A stretch of 64,000 nt of DNA from Chryseobacterium hagamense (GCF_007991455.1 NZ_BJYJ01000007.1:47355-111354), one strand, 5' to 3'; counted from the stretch's first letter, positions 17,888 to 27,095 are shown. The notes: generated by a model from the sequence alone, not told the origin. Numbers and translations: made by a program.

Positions 17888-18180
17888 TTATTTGACGGAA
17901 CCCGAAGTAGAATCCGGATGAAAAGGCTGGAAGATGGATGCCGGAAGTTTCTTCTGTGAAAAACAGGATCAAAGGTCCTGATGATCAAACCGCATCTTTT
18001 ATCATTCTACCAACAGTTATTCTCTTTAAAATCCCGAATGGAATCGCCTTAATTTTATTTTCAATTGAATAACAGACTGAATACAAATCGAATATGCTCA
18101 AACTTATACGATCTTAAGTCCTTAAGGGACGAATTATTACAGGACAGGATAAAATCCTATCGGAAGCATGAACCATTGAT
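17888..18180 (+). repeat. Long intergenic repeat, about 280 bp
   Basis: This copy starts near CCCGAAGTAGAATCCGGATG, includes the GGCTGGAAG core (17925), then AGGTCCTGATGATCAAAC and AAGTCCTTAAGGGACGA, and ends with a palindrome AGGATAAAATCCT and CGGAAGCATGAA. The same ordered segments occur inverted at 47332-47598 and in part at 63653-63830. It fills most of the 619-base gap 17717-18335, in which I see no gene. Confidence 0.65.
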
Positions 18181-18256
18181 TCATCTTACGAAGAGTCATT
18201 CTATTGATTATCAAAAAGATTTCATTTGATAATCAATATCTTTAAAAGTAATATTG

Positions 18257-18300
18257 ACAATAGAAACTTCCAGCCCGGCATCCCTTTTCCAACCTACCCA
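18257..18300 (-). repeat. Inverted short copy of GGCTGGAAG repeat
   Basis: On the minus strand it reads GGTTGGAAAAGGGATGCCGG and GCTGGAAGTTTCTATTGTC, matching the core and the right flank of the long copies. Confidence 0.55.
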
Positions 18301-18335
18301 TGCGATTTCTGCTCCGGCTTTAAGTTAAATTAAAT

Positions 18336-19070
18336 TCAATCAAACTCATAGCCCACATCCACCAGATACAGCCCATGGGCCGGTGCAGAAGTTCCAGCGG
18401 AATTACGGTGCCTGGCTTCAATTACTTTCCGCACATCCTCGGGCTTCAGCTTTCCGGTACCGACTTCCACCATGGTACCGACGATTGCCCGTACCATATT
18501 CCGGAGAAAACGGTTGGCAGAAACCGTGAACTTCAGTTCGCTTCCGTCTTGCTCCCATTCTGCTTTATAGATTTTGCAGAGGTTGGTCTTATTATCGGTA
18601 TGGAGCTTGGCAAAGCTGGTGAAATCTTCATATTCGAATAAAATTTTACAGGCTTCATTCATCTTATCCACATCCAGCGGTTTTCTCCAGTGCTGCCAGG
18701 CCGATTCTTCAGTAAACGGGTTTTTCTCCAGCGAAATATAATATTCATACGTCCGGAAAGTCGCATCGAATCTCGCATGAAAATCATCCTTTACCTGGAA
18801 GATCCTTTTAACGGAAATATCCGGCGGCAGAAAACTGTTCAGTCTTCTTGATAGATTCTGATCCACTGCCTGGTCAGTCTCAAAATGGGCGAACATCTTC
18901 CTGGCATGGACCCCGGTATCCGTTCTTCCCGCTCCCGTTGTCTTAATATGTTCCCGCAAGATCGTGGAAAGCGCTTTTTCCAGTTCTTCCTGCACGGATA
19001 TGGCCTCCGGCTGGATCTGGTAGCCGAAATAATTCTTGCCGTTGTAAGAAAACTCAATGAAATACCTCAC
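18336..19070 (-). CDS. truA: tRNA pseudouridine synthase A
   Basis: The 244-residue enzyme isomerises uridines 38-40 in the tRNA anticodon arm. It begins with RYFIEFSYNGKNYFGYQIQP and carries the catalytic motif GAGRTDTGVHAR with the nucleophilic Asp. Later motifs are FHARFDATFRTYEYYI, FEYEDFTSFAK and NRFLRNMVRAIVGTMVEVG, all typical of TruA. The start is the GTG at 19070. The longer frame to 19175 adds an unrelated hydrophobic tail and crosses the promoter box at 19090-19097. It is divergent from lpxK. Confidence 0.93.
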   Translation of the reverse strand: MRYFIEFSYNGKNYFGYQIQPEAISVQEELEKALSTILREHIKTTGAGRTDTGVHARKMFAHFETDQAVDQNLSRRLNSFLPPDISVKRIFQVKDDFHARFDATFRTYEYYISLEKNPFTEESAWQHWRKPLDVDKMNEACKILFEYEDFTSFAKLHTDNKTNLCKIYKAEWEQDGSELKFTVSANRFLRNMVRAIVGTMVEVGTGKLKPEDVRKVIEARHRNSAGTSAPAHGLYLVDVGYEFD

Positions 19071-19089
19071 TGTAATAAAAATAAGTCTG

Positions 19090-19097
19090 CAAAAATA
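19090..19097 (-). promoter_or_regulatory. -7 box (TATTTTTG) of truA
   Basis: A TAnnTTTG match 19 nt upstream of the GTG. It excludes the longer start. Confidence 0.55.
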
Positions 19098-19186
19098 CTG
19101 TAATTTAATGATAATCAACCGCAGAATTTTTAAAATAAATATTGAAAAGAAGCTACCATATTGATTCAAATCCATGTGAAAATTCC

Positions 19187-19194
19187 TATTTTTG
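19187..19194 (+). promoter_or_regulatory. -7 box (TATTTTTG) of lpxK
   Basis: It ends only 6 nt before the ATG at 19201, so the mRNA would be leaderless or nearly so. The in-frame TTG at 19192 lies inside the box and is not a start. Confidence 0.55.
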
Positions 19195-19200
19195 CAAGGT

Positions 19201-20226
19201 ATGAAAAGATGGTACCTCTATCCTTTTTCCTTAGGCTATCACATGGTAACGGGTATCCGGAATACCCTGTATGATTTAGGGCTTTTTAAATCGACGAAAT
19301 TCAATACCCCGATCATCTGTGTCGGGAATCTTTCCGTGGGCGGAAGCGGAAAATCGCCGATGGTGATGTATCTGGCCCAGTTCCTCTCCAAACATTACCG
19401 GACCGGTGTGCTGTCCCGTGGCTATGGCCGTCTTACGAAAGGCTATGCCGTCACCAACTACGAAAGCAATTACAAAACGGTAGGCGATGAAGCCATGCAG
19501 CTCTTTGAGCGTTTTAAAAACCGTTTCGTGATCGCCGTTTCCGAAGAGCGGGTTCCCGGTGCGCGAAAAGTAATCAGCGATATGGATCTGGATGTTCTGG
19601 TTCTTGATGATGCCATGCAGCACCGTGCCATCAAACCTGGATTCAATATCCTGATGACGGATTTCAACGATCCTTATTTCAAAGACCATCTTCTTCCGGG
19701 CGGAGACCTCAGGGAATCACGAGCCGGCTCCAAAAGGGCAGACCTTATCATGGTGAGCAAATGCCCCGATGAACTGACGGAAGAAACCAAGCAGTATTAC
19801 ATTTCCAGAATACGGCCGGACCGCACCCAGAAAGTGTTCTTCTCCTCCATCGGATACGACGAAAATGTGTACGGAAGGGAGAAAATGCTGCCGGACAACA
19901 ACCTGAATTATTACGACATCCTCCTGATTACAGGAATCGCCAACCCGAAGCCCCTGCTTACCCACCTGGCGAAATTTTCACAGCGGGTAAAGCATCTGAA
20001 GTTCCGGGACCACCATAATTTCACGGAAGCCGATATCAAGACGATCGTTGCCGAATACAAGAAGTTAGGTGAATATAAATTAATCCTGACCACCGAAAAA
20101 GACTACGTGCGTCTTAAAAGTTTTGACTATCTTCGGGATATTGTTTACTACTGGCCAATCAATGTGATCATTGATAAAAAGGAAGAATTCAACCAAATCA
20201 TCCTAGATTATGTTAGAAAAAATTAA
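19201..20226 (+). CDS. lpxK: Tetraacyldisaccharide 4'-kinase (lipid A synthesis)
   Basis: The 341-residue inner-membrane kinase adds the 4'-phosphate of lipid A from ATP. It begins MKRWYLYPFSLGYHMVTG, a membrane-associating helix, followed by the Walker A-like GNLSVGGSGKSP (residues 42-53) and LSRGYGR, both diagnostic of LpxK. VLDDAMQHRAI is the Walker B region (usually DDGLQH), and DLRES and DHHNFTEADI occur in the second half. Its last 17 nt overlap the purine nucleoside phosphorylase gene, so the two are translationally linked. Confidence 0.93.
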   Translation: MKRWYLYPFSLGYHMVTGIRNTLYDLGLFKSTKFNTPIICVGNLSVGGSGKSPMVMYLAQFLSKHYRTGVLSRGYGRLTKGYAVTNYESNYKTVGDEAMQLFERFKNRFVIAVSEERVPGARKVISDMDLDVLVLDDAMQHRAIKPGFNILMTDFNDPYFKDHLLPGGDLRESRAGSKRADLIMVSKCPDELTEETKQYYISRIRPDRTQKVFFSSIGYDENVYGREKMLPDNNLNYYDILLITGIANPKPLLTHLAKFSQRVKHLKFRDHHNFTEADIKTIVAEYKKLGEYKLILTTEKDYVRLKSFDYLRDIVYYWPINVIIDKKEEFNQIILDYVRKN

Positions 20227-21025
20227 GCAGGCTTCGGAGTTTATCAGAAGTACGATTAAAGACATTCCTGATTTTGCGGTTGTTCTCGGTTCAGGACTGG
20301 GAAAACTGCAGGACGAAGTGGAAGCCATCCGGGTTCTGGAATATGATGAAATCCCGAATTTCCCGCAGACGACCGTTGCCGGACACAGCGGAAAACTGAT
20401 CTTCGGAATGCTGGAAGGCAAAAAAGTGCTGATGATGAGCGGCCGTTTCCATTATTACGAAGGCCACTCCATTGAGGCCGTTGTTTTTCCGATACGGGTT
20501 TTCCATCTGCTGGGCATTAAAAACCTCATCCTTTCCAATGCTTCGGGAGGCATTAACCCGGATTACCGGATCGGCGATATCGCGATTGTGAAAGATCACA
20601 TCAACATGATGCCTGAGCACCCGCTCCGTGGCAGGAACATCGATTCTTTCGGTCCCCGCTTTGTGGATATGAGTGAACCGTACAACCGGAAAATGATTTC
20701 AGTCGCCGAAAACGTGGCTGCTGAAAATAATATCCCCGTTCATCAGGGCATTTACGTCGCTCTTCAGGGTCCCACGTTTGAAACTCCGGCAGAATACGGC
20801 ATGATCAAGGCCATCGGTGGTGATATGGTGGGCATGAGCACCGTTCCGGAAGTTATTGTAGCCAGACATATGGGAATGGACGTGTTCTGCGTTTCGGTAA
20901 TTACCGATCTCGGAGGGCCGGACATCGCCTTTTCCGTTTCCCATGAAGAAGTACTCAATGCCGCCAATAAAGCGATGCCGAATGTGATTGCCCTGGTGAA
21001 GGGAGTAGTGAAAAATTCTCAATAG
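20210..21025 (+). CDS. Purine-nucleoside phosphorylase
   Basis: The 271-residue cytoplasmic enzyme of the trimeric PNP family splits purine nucleosides with phosphate to free base and ribose-1-phosphate. Motifs are VVLGSGLGKL (phosphate site), TVAGHSGKLIFG, SGRFHYYEGH, LILSNASGGINPDY, QGPTFETPAEYGM and GGDMVGMSTVPEVIVARHMG, the base and ribose pocket. It overlaps lpxK by 17 nt and has no promoter of its own in view. The pairing joins envelope synthesis and salvage and is probably only transcriptional convenience. Confidence 0.93.
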   Translation: MLEKIKQASEFIRSTIKDIPDFAVVLGSGLGKLQDEVEAIRVLEYDEIPNFPQTTVAGHSGKLIFGMLEGKKVLMMSGRFHYYEGHSIEAVVFPIRVFHLLGIKNLILSNASGGINPDYRIGDIAIVKDHINMMPEHPLRGRNIDSFGPRFVDMSEPYNRKMISVAENVAAENNIPVHQGIYVALQGPTFETPAEYGMIKAIGGDMVGMSTVPEVIVARHMGMDVFCVSVITDLGGPDIAFSVSHEEVLNAANKAMPNVIALVKGVVKNSQ

Positions 21026-21090
21026 AAATTCTCAATCTTACCCATTCTCAGTATTGCACGAAAAGCAATTCTTAATCGTATCTTATAGGC

Positions 21091-21098
21091 TACATTTG
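21091..21098 (+). promoter_or_regulatory. -7 box (TACATTTG) of the thioredoxin-like gene
   Basis: A perfect TAnnTTTG match 19 nt before the ATG at 21118. Confidence 0.6.
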
Positions 21099-21117
21099 CA
21101 TAAATATTTTTTTGAAC

Positions 21118-21639
21118 ATGAAAAAACTGTTGTTGTTACTAATGATGGGAATTTTCGGATCAGGCTTTTCACAACAGGCTCCGAAAGTCCTGAAAAAGAC
21201 GTTTTCCAGAGAAGCCCTGGCTCAGAAACTGGAAAATGAAGAAGGAAAAACAGTAACCATCCAGCAAATCCTGGATCAGCATAAAGGGAAAGTACTTGTC
21301 ATCGATTTCTGGGCCGGATGGTGCCGCGACTGTCTTAATGCCCTTCCGAAAGCCAGAGAGCTGGAAGAAAACAATACGGATATCGACTTTGTGTTTCTGT
21401 CACTGGACCGTTCCAAAGAAGGTTTTGAGAAAAGTCTGGAACGTTTTGATATGCAAGACAAGGAAAATTACTGGTTTGCGGCCGGCTGGAAAAACGATTT
21501 TAACAATTATATTGATCTCAACTGGATCCCCAGATACATGGTGATCGACCAGAAATCAGCCATTGCCAGATACTATGCGATTTCTCCGGAAGATCCCGAA
21601 ATCCAGGCTACCATCAACAAGCTTTTAAAAAAAGGTTAG
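21118..21639 (+). CDS. TlpA/thioredoxin-like secreted disulfide oxidoreductase
   Basis: The 173-residue protein has a signal peptide (MKKLLLLLMMGIFGSGFSQ). Its thioredoxin fold contains VLVIDFWAGWCRDCLNALPK with the active-site pair CRDC at residues 69-72, and the cis-Pro region WIPRYMVID. It should reduce or oxidise disulfides in the periplasm. The frame opens six bases earlier at a TTG, but ATG 21118 gives the cleaner signal peptide. The terminal part (EIQATINKLLKKG) lacks extra domains. It stands alone between the PNP and dinB genes. Confidence 0.87.
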   Translation: MKKLLLLLMMGIFGSGFSQQAPKVLKKTFSREALAQKLENEEGKTVTIQQILDQHKGKVLVIDFWAGWCRDCLNALPKARELEENNTDIDFVFLSLDRSKEGFEKSLERFDMQDKENYWFAAGWKNDFNNYIDLNWIPRYMVIDQKSAIARYYAISPEDPEIQATINKLLKKG

Positions 21640-21711
21640 GCTAAGAATAAGGGTCAGATACCTCTAACCCTGGACATTAAACCTGGAGCATTAAACTCTG
21701 ACAGGAATCCA

Positions 21712-21719
21712 TATCTTTG
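21712..21719 (+). promoter_or_regulatory. -7 box (TATCTTTG) of dinB
   Basis: It ends 4 nt before the ATG at 21724, implying a leaderless mRNA. No LexA-like operator was recognised. Confidence 0.55.
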
Positions 21720-21723
21720 CGGT

Positions 21724-22821
21724 ATGGATTTTTCTTTTCCCACCCGCAAAATCATTCATGTCGATATGGACGCATTCTATGCTTCCGTGGAGCAACATGA
21801 CAATCCTGCGCTGAAAGGAAAAGCCATTGCCGTCGGCGGACAGCACCGGGGTGTCGTAGCTGCTGCCAGCTATGAAGCCCGTAAATTCGGAGTCCGTTCC
21901 GCCATGCCCAGCAAGACGGCCCAACAGAAATGCCCCGATCTTATTTTCGTACCGCCGCGATTTCCCCGCTACAAGGAAGTATCCAGGCAGATCAGGGAAA
22001 TTTTTCACGAATATACCGATCTGGTGGAACCGCTGTCGCTGGACGAGGCATATCTGGATGTTACGGAGAATAAAAAAGGCATGGAATCCGCGAACCTCAT
22101 TGCAAAGGAAATCCGTCAGAAAATTTTCGAGAAAACCGGGCTTACCGCTTCTGCAGGTATTTCGATTAACAAGTTCCTGGCGAAAGTAGCTTCCGACATC
22201 AACAAGCCGAACGGGCAGAAAACCATCCACCCCAATCACATCGAAACTTTCCTGGAAGAGCTTCCGGTAGAGAAGTTTTACGGCGTCGGGAAAGTAACGG
22301 CCAATAAAATGTTCAGCCTGGGCATTTACAAGGGGAAAGACCTAAAGAAAAGATCCCTTGAAGATTTAACGAGGCTGTTCGGAAAATCAGGAGCCCACTA
22401 TTATAACGTGGTCCGTGGAATCCATACTTCCGAGGTCAAGCCGCACCGGATCCAGAAAAGCGTAGCCGTGGAAAGGACGTTTTCCGAAGATCTTTTTGAA
22501 GAACAGCAGGTTAACGAAAAGCTGGAAAGCCTCAGTGAAGAACTGCATAGCCGGCTGCAGAAAAACAATATTCTGGGGAGAACCTTAACGCTGAAGATCA
22601 AGTATAAGGATTTTTCCCTGTATACCCGAAGCATGACGCAGGAAGATTATTTTTCCCTTCCGGAACAATACGTGAAGACCGGAAAAAAATTATGGGAGCT
22701 CCGGCCTTTCGACAAGCCGGTACGGCTGTTGGGACTCTCCCTCTCCCATCTGAATACGGAAGAAAAAAAACAGGTTTCCGTACAGCTGAAAATACCATTC
22801 GAGGAATTTGATCATCGATAA
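21724..22821 (+). CDS. dinB: DNA polymerase IV, Y family
   Basis: The 365-residue translesion polymerase has the metal-binding HVDMDAFYASVEQ (Asp14) and LSLDEAYLDV (Asp107, Glu108), VAAASYEARKFGVRSAMP of the palm and fingers, SAGISINKFLAKVASDINKP, and the thumb HhH region FYGVGKVTANKMFSLGI. The little-finger domain follows. The C terminus (VQLKIPFEEF) could be a clamp-binding segment, but a canonical QLxLF is not clear. It would copy past lesions at low fidelity. The gene is full length. Confidence 0.93.
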   Translation: MDFSFPTRKIIHVDMDAFYASVEQHDNPALKGKAIAVGGQHRGVVAAASYEARKFGVRSAMPSKTAQQKCPDLIFVPPRFPRYKEVSRQIREIFHEYTDLVEPLSLDEAYLDVTENKKGMESANLIAKEIRQKIFEKTGLTASAGISINKFLAKVASDINKPNGQKTIHPNHIETFLEELPVEKFYGVGKVTANKMFSLGIYKGKDLKKRSLEDLTRLFGKSGAHYYNVVRGIHTSEVKPHRIQKSVAVERTFSEDLFEEQQVNEKLESLSEELHSRLQKNNILGRTLTLKIKYKDFSLYTRSMTQEDYFSLPEQYVKTGKKLWELRPFDKPVRLLGLSLSHLNTEEKKQVSVQLKIPFEEFDHR

Positions 22822-22865
22822 TCCGTTTTTTTTCACTAAATTGTAGTAACCAAATTTACAATTTT

Positions 22866-24338
22866 ATGAACGAAACGATGATTCAGTACTTCCATTGGTA
22901 TTCTGAGGGAAACGGAAAGCTATGGAAGCAGATACAAAATGATGCAGAATATTTAGCCGGTCTCGGCATTACATCCGTCTGGTTCCCACCGGCTTACAAA
23001 GCGGCAGGCGGACAAAATTCTACAGGATACGACACGTATGACCTGTATGATCTCGGAGAATTTGACCAGAAAGGATCCGTGGCGACCAAATACGGCACCA
23101 AGGAAGATTATCTCAAAGCAATCAATACTTTAAAGGAACACAACATCAAGACGATCGTAGATATCGTACTGAACCACAAAGGCGGCGGCGATGAGCTGGA
23201 AACGTTTAAAGTGGTAAAGGTGGATGAGAACGACCGTGAAAAAATTATTTCAGACGAATTCGAGATCCAGTCGTATACTAAATTTACATTCCCGGGAAGG
23301 AACAAAAAATACTCCGATTTCGAGTGGAACTTCACCTGTTTTACGGGAGTGGATTATGCCGAAGGAATGGATTCCCATATTTACATGATCAAATCCGAAT
23401 ACGGCGACAGCTGGGAAGAAATGATCGATGATGAAAAAGGCAACTATGATTACCTGATGTTCAATGATATCGAACACCGAAATCCTTTTGTACGGGAGGA
23501 GCTGAACAAATGGGGAAAATGGTATTTTGACCAGACGGATTTTTACGGCGTACGTCTGGATGCCGTAAAACACATTTCCTATACATTTTATAAAGAGTGG
23601 CTGACCATGCTGCGCTCCAACACCGGCCAGAACATTTTTGCCGTAGGAGAATACTGGGCTCCGGGACGCCTTCCATTGCTTAGAAAATACATTGAAGCTA
23701 CCGAAGGCTGCATGAGCCTATTCGACAGTTCGTTACATCACAATTTCCACAATGCTTCAAACGAAGGCGGCTCGTACGATCTCCGCAGGATTTTTGATGA
23801 AACCTTAACCAAGGAAGACCCTCTGCATTCGGTAACCCTGGTGGATAATCATGACACCCAGCCGCTGCAGGACCTGGAGGCACCTGTAGAAGAATGGTTC
23901 AAGCCATTGGCTTATGCGCTGATCCTTTTAAGAATAGACGGTTATCCATGCGTTTTTTATCCTGATCTATACGGTGCCCATTATGTAGACAAAGACAAGG
24001 AAGGCAACGACCAGGAAATATTCCTCAACAAAGTGGATGGTATCGAAGAACTGCTGAAAGCCAGAAAAGACCATGCTTACGGTGAGCAGCGGGATTATTT
24101 TGAAGATGCCAACTGCCTGGGATGGGTGCGTTACGGTGACGAAGAACATTCCGGATGTGCCGTAGTGCTGAGCAACAAAGATGCTTACGAAAAACCCATG
24201 GAAATGGGCGAAAGATACATTGGAAAAACATTTTATGATACCCTTGGAAGATCTGAGGATAAAGTAACCATCGATGAAAACGGCTGGGGTACTTTTCCTG
24301 TACCTGCCGGGAACGTCAGCGTATGGCTGGAAGAATAA
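22866..24338 (+). CDS. Cytoplasmic alpha-amylase (GH13)
   Basis: The 490-residue enzyme has no signal peptide and should act on internal maltodextrins or glycogen. It has the AmyS-type opening ETMIQYFHWYSEGNGKLW, GITSVWFPPAYK, the first conserved block TIVDIVLNHK, GVRLDAVKHI with nucleophile Asp232, FAVGEYW with acid/base Glu262, and LVDNHDTQPLQ with Asp330. Length and missing export signal place it with cytoplasmic GH13 amylases such as GH13_5. It has no glycan-utilisation neighbours. It starts 44 nt after dinB. Confidence 0.92.
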   Translation: MNETMIQYFHWYSEGNGKLWKQIQNDAEYLAGLGITSVWFPPAYKAAGGQNSTGYDTYDLYDLGEFDQKGSVATKYGTKEDYLKAINTLKEHNIKTIVDIVLNHKGGGDELETFKVVKVDENDREKIISDEFEIQSYTKFTFPGRNKKYSDFEWNFTCFTGVDYAEGMDSHIYMIKSEYGDSWEEMIDDEKGNYDYLMFNDIEHRNPFVREELNKWGKWYFDQTDFYGVRLDAVKHISYTFYKEWLTMLRSNTGQNIFAVGEYWAPGRLPLLRKYIEATEGCMSLFDSSLHHNFHNASNEGGSYDLRRIFDETLTKEDPLHSVTLVDNHDTQPLQDLEAPVEEWFKPLAYALILLRIDGYPCVFYPDLYGAHYVDKDKEGNDQEIFLNKVDGIEELLKARKDHAYGEQRDYFEDANCLGWVRYGDEEHSGCAVVLSNKDAYEKPMEMGERYIGKTFYDTLGRSEDKVTIDENGWGTFPVPAGNVSVWLEE

Positions 24339-24342
24339 TAAG

Positions 24343-24380
24343 GTTAATTGGCTGGAAGACGGATGCTGGAAGTTTTCCTA
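24343..24380 (+). repeat. Short copy of dispersed GGCTGGAAG repeat
   Basis: TTGGCTGGAAGACGGATGCTGG and AAGTTTTCCT match the core. It sits directly after the amylase stop codon. Confidence 0.6.
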
Positions 24381-24528
24381 CCGATCATTTTAAAGCTTCA
24401 AATGGGTATTCTTTATTAATTGTTAAAAAAGAATCTTTAAAAATTTTGAATTTTCCAATATTGTTCTTTTTTGTTAATTCATTGGAATTACATTAAATAT
24501 GATCTAATCCACTTTATTTTACTCTATT

Positions 24529-24595
24529 ATCGCTCCGGAGGAATTATTGGCTTTGTTTGCATTCGGCAAATTAATCTAAAGTTCTTCGGAGCGAT
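24529..24595. terminator. Large hairpin between convergent genes
   Basis: ATCGCTCCGGAGGA pairs with TTCTTCGGAGCGAT over 14 positions (two G-T). The 39-nt loop can form an inner TTTGC/GGCAAA stem. TATTTTTC follows on the plus strand. It lies about 190 nt beyond the amylase gene, far for a simple terminator, so a small RNA is an alternative. Confidence 0.5.
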
Positions 24596-24628
24596 TATTT
24601 TTCAATTGATTCTAATTTTTTTTTTAAA

Positions 24629-25954
24629 CTAAATTTTCCGGAGTTCAAGCATTTCCGGAAGTTCCTGATTTTCAGATATTTTTCCTGTTGCCGCAAACTC
24701 AGCCCAAAGTGTGCGTAGCTTTCTGCCATTCTCCTGAATATACTTCCAGGGAATTTCTTTTAATAATTCAGAATCTTTCCAGGCTTCTCCGTTTTCGAAA
24801 ATCAGAGGAAGATCAATACAATGGGAAGCACCGATGTTATGATTCTTTAAAGTCAGTCTAAGGGTAAACCGATAGACATTTCCTCCGCCATCAGCATAAT
24901 TCACGGCAAAAGCATCAGCCGGTTTTTCGTATATGGATTCCGTTGTTTTCCGGACAATGCTGTTGAGAATTCTGTTGTGAAGATAAGTATACAGTCCTTC
25001 CTGGGCGGTTTTCACATAGAAGGCCGTTTCATCCTGGTTGGATCCGATCAGCACATCATATTTTTCCGCATTCTTCTTCCATCGTTCCAGGCTTTCTTCT
25101 TCTGTGCACAACGGGGCAGAACCATATTGCGTACAGAAAGGCATGGCGGTTTTTAAACCATATTTCCGGAATGACGGCAGAAAATTCACATATTCATCCA
25201 CCATTTTTAAAGGATCTTCTTCATGTTTCAGGAATTCCGTTTTCCGGAAAAACTCCAGCGACATTTTCTGTCTTTTAAGCCTGAAACCCAACGGTGCACT
25301 ATGGATAATTGCCCTTTGAAACAACCCGTCTGTTCCTTCTGAAATCATCAGATGGGCAATGGCATCACCGCCGGAGGACTGCCCGAACAGCGTGATGTTT
25401 CCAGGATTCCCGCCGAAGCTTCTGATATTTTTCCGGATCCATCGTAAAGCTTCCATGATGTCGAACAGGCCAAGATTCGCCGGACGTTCTTCGCTTCCGC
25501 CCAGAAAACCGAAAAGCCCGAGGCGGTAAGAAACGGAAACAATAACAATCCGCTGTTCTTTCACCCACACCGACGGATCGGAAGTCGGCAGATCTCCGCA
25601 GCCGATTTCATAAGATCCTCCATGGATCCATACGACCACCGGAAGATTATCATTCTCATTTGGATTTAAAGGGCGCGTTACGGTTAAAAACTGAGGTGAT
25701 TCGTCAGGTTCAAATTGTTCCACATCCGTTTTCTGAATCAGCCTTTCCAGCAACGGACTGATGTGCTGCGGGCATACCGGAGTTTTCTCCGGAATTTTAT
25801 GAAATCCAACATCTACCGGCACAGGCTTCTGATATCTTCCGGAACGGGCATACCGGATGCTTTTTGCCCGGATCACCCCGTTTTCCTGTATCGCTGAAAT
25901 TTTTCCGGAAGGAGTCTGAAAAGTAAGAATTCCTGAATGCTGCTGGGTCGTCAT
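24629..25954 (-). CDS. Carboxylesterase, type B family
   Basis: The 441-residue alpha/beta-hydrolase would cleave carboxyl esters. It has the oxyanion segment VVVWIHGGSYEIG, the preceding NLPVV, the helix EALRWIRKNIRSFGGNPGNITLFG, and the nucleophile elbow GQSSGGDAI (the usual GESAGG with Gln for Glu). DQDETAFY-type residues occur near SNQDETAFY. There is no signal peptide, so it is likely cytoplasmic. The C-terminal part is shorter than in eukaryotic homologues. Convergent with the amylase gene; no operon partner. Confidence 0.87.
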   Translation of the reverse strand: MTTQQHSGILTFQTPSGKISAIQENGVIRAKSIRYARSGRYQKPVPVDVGFHKIPEKTPVCPQHISPLLERLIQKTDVEQFEPDESPQFLTVTRPLNPNENDNLPVVVWIHGGSYEIGCGDLPTSDPSVWVKEQRIVIVSVSYRLGLFGFLGGSEERPANLGLFDIMEALRWIRKNIRSFGGNPGNITLFGQSSGGDAIAHLMISEGTDGLFQRAIIHSAPLGFRLKRQKMSLEFFRKTEFLKHEEDPLKMVDEYVNFLPSFRKYGLKTAMPFCTQYGSAPLCTEEESLERWKKNAEKYDVLIGSNQDETAFYVKTAQEGLYTYLHNRILNSIVRKTTESIYEKPADAFAVNYADGGGNVYRFTLRLTLKNHNIGASHCIDLPLIFENGEAWKDSELLKEIPWKYIQENGRKLRTLWAEFAATGKISENQELPEMLELRKI

Positions 25955-26289
25955 GCCGAAAACAAAATTTATATTCTATTAAATATAATGATTTTTGAGT
26001 TAACACTAAATGCACTTTTATTTATTTGCTTTAAAAATGGTTTGGAAAAATTTGACCCATAAGTCATGTAAGATTTAGATCAGGCTTTGAAAATATTTCA
26101 GAACACATGACAGTGAAAATAAGATTTTTGTTTACCTGCTTTTTGTTATTTCTCCGTTTACATTGAGAAATATCAGGATACGAATGGTCCTGTCCTATCT
26201 CTAAAACTAAGTTGAGATGCCTGCGGCATAACAAAAGGACTGGATATTAAAATTTGAACGATGTGAACAAATGCATCTCCAGTGGCTGA
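25955..26289. other. Gene-poor stretch with truncated signal-peptide frame
   Basis: At 26107-26166 a 19-codon frame (MTVKIRFLFTCFLLFLRLH) looks like the start of an exported protein and stops at once. It may be a remnant cut by the rearrangement that brought in the following AT-rich island. CCAGTGGCTGAGCGGAGCC at 26279-26297 resembles a short intergenic repeat. No full gene is seen. Confidence 0.35.
26212..26241 (+). repeat. Direct repeat, left copy
   Basis: TTGAGATGCCTGCGGCAT followed by AACAAAAGG contains a small palindrome (ATGCC TGC GGCAT). A copy in the same orientation lies at 36404-36433, so the pair sits near the two edges of the decayed island. Confidence 0.65.
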
Positions 26290-26958
26290 GCGGAGCCCAA
26301 ATTACCCGCAATCATTTGTGAAAATCTAAGCAAATCTGAGGTTTTATGGAACATAAGTGAAAATCAAATTCCTTACAACTTTGGACATAGATCAATTGTA
26401 GATGAAACATTAACATTTTTTACAAATTATGTTTCAGGAATAAAAGGAAAAACAACTTTTCTGAAATTTGAAATAACAAATATTGGAATTCATGTTGTGG
26501 ACACTCGATCAGAGCACTTTGAAGAAGCTACGATGAAAGCTATAGTTAATTGTTTTGACAAAACTATCAATCCGTTTAATGGTGATTTAGCCGCAAGAAT
26601 TTCAAAACAGACTTTGGAATATAGTCGCCAACATAAACTTGGATTTTTAAAAAATGAAATAATAGAATCACTTAAGATTGATAATATTTCAGAAATATTC
26701 GCAAAAATCTTCAGTAGGGAGAATATAGATTTACGAATGCTTAATGGAGCTAATTTTAATGTTTATATGAATGATAGTTTCGAAAAAAGAAAAGTATTGT
26801 TAGAGACATCAGATATAGAAACCTTAAAAAAATTTGATGCCATAAATGATTGGGAAAATATTATGGATATTGGAAAGGCTCATATTGCAAAAATTTTAAA
26901 AGACCAATACGATATGAGTTACCATTTCAATATTAAATTTGAAGATTTTAAAAAATGA
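26290..26958 (+). pseudogene. 5'-truncated gene of unknown family
   Basis: The frame is open from 26290 to the stop at 26958 and reads as protein throughout (VLWNISENQIPYNFGHRSIV ... YHFNIKFEDFKK), yet no ATG, GTG or TTG occurs in frame until a GTG at 26497. The coding character upstream of that GTG suggests that the true start was lost. The island junction is just upstream. The protein is charged, soluble and AT-rich in codon use. A short product from GTG 26497 (153 residues) or ATG 26533 could still be made. No family is recognised. Confidence 0.5.
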
Positions 26959-27095
26959 GAAAAATCCCTAAAACTGCCTAACAATGGTTTTGCAAAATTG
27001 CTGTTGTTTAGTCCAGCCGAGCAAACTAAATTTTAATTTCCGTAACTCCCGCAAAGCCTAAGGACTTTGCTATTGCTATTAAAATCTCAAAAACG

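Noticed and set aside
17776..17988. 70-codon minus-strand frame in the gap before truA
   Set aside because: Its N-terminal part is a translation of the dispersed repeat, and a similar peptide appears wherever the repeat is read in this frame.
26970..27060. Integron attC-like site (GCCTAAC) after the truncated gene
   Set aside because: Only one core half-site is present; no matching GTTRRRY partner or integrase was found nearby.
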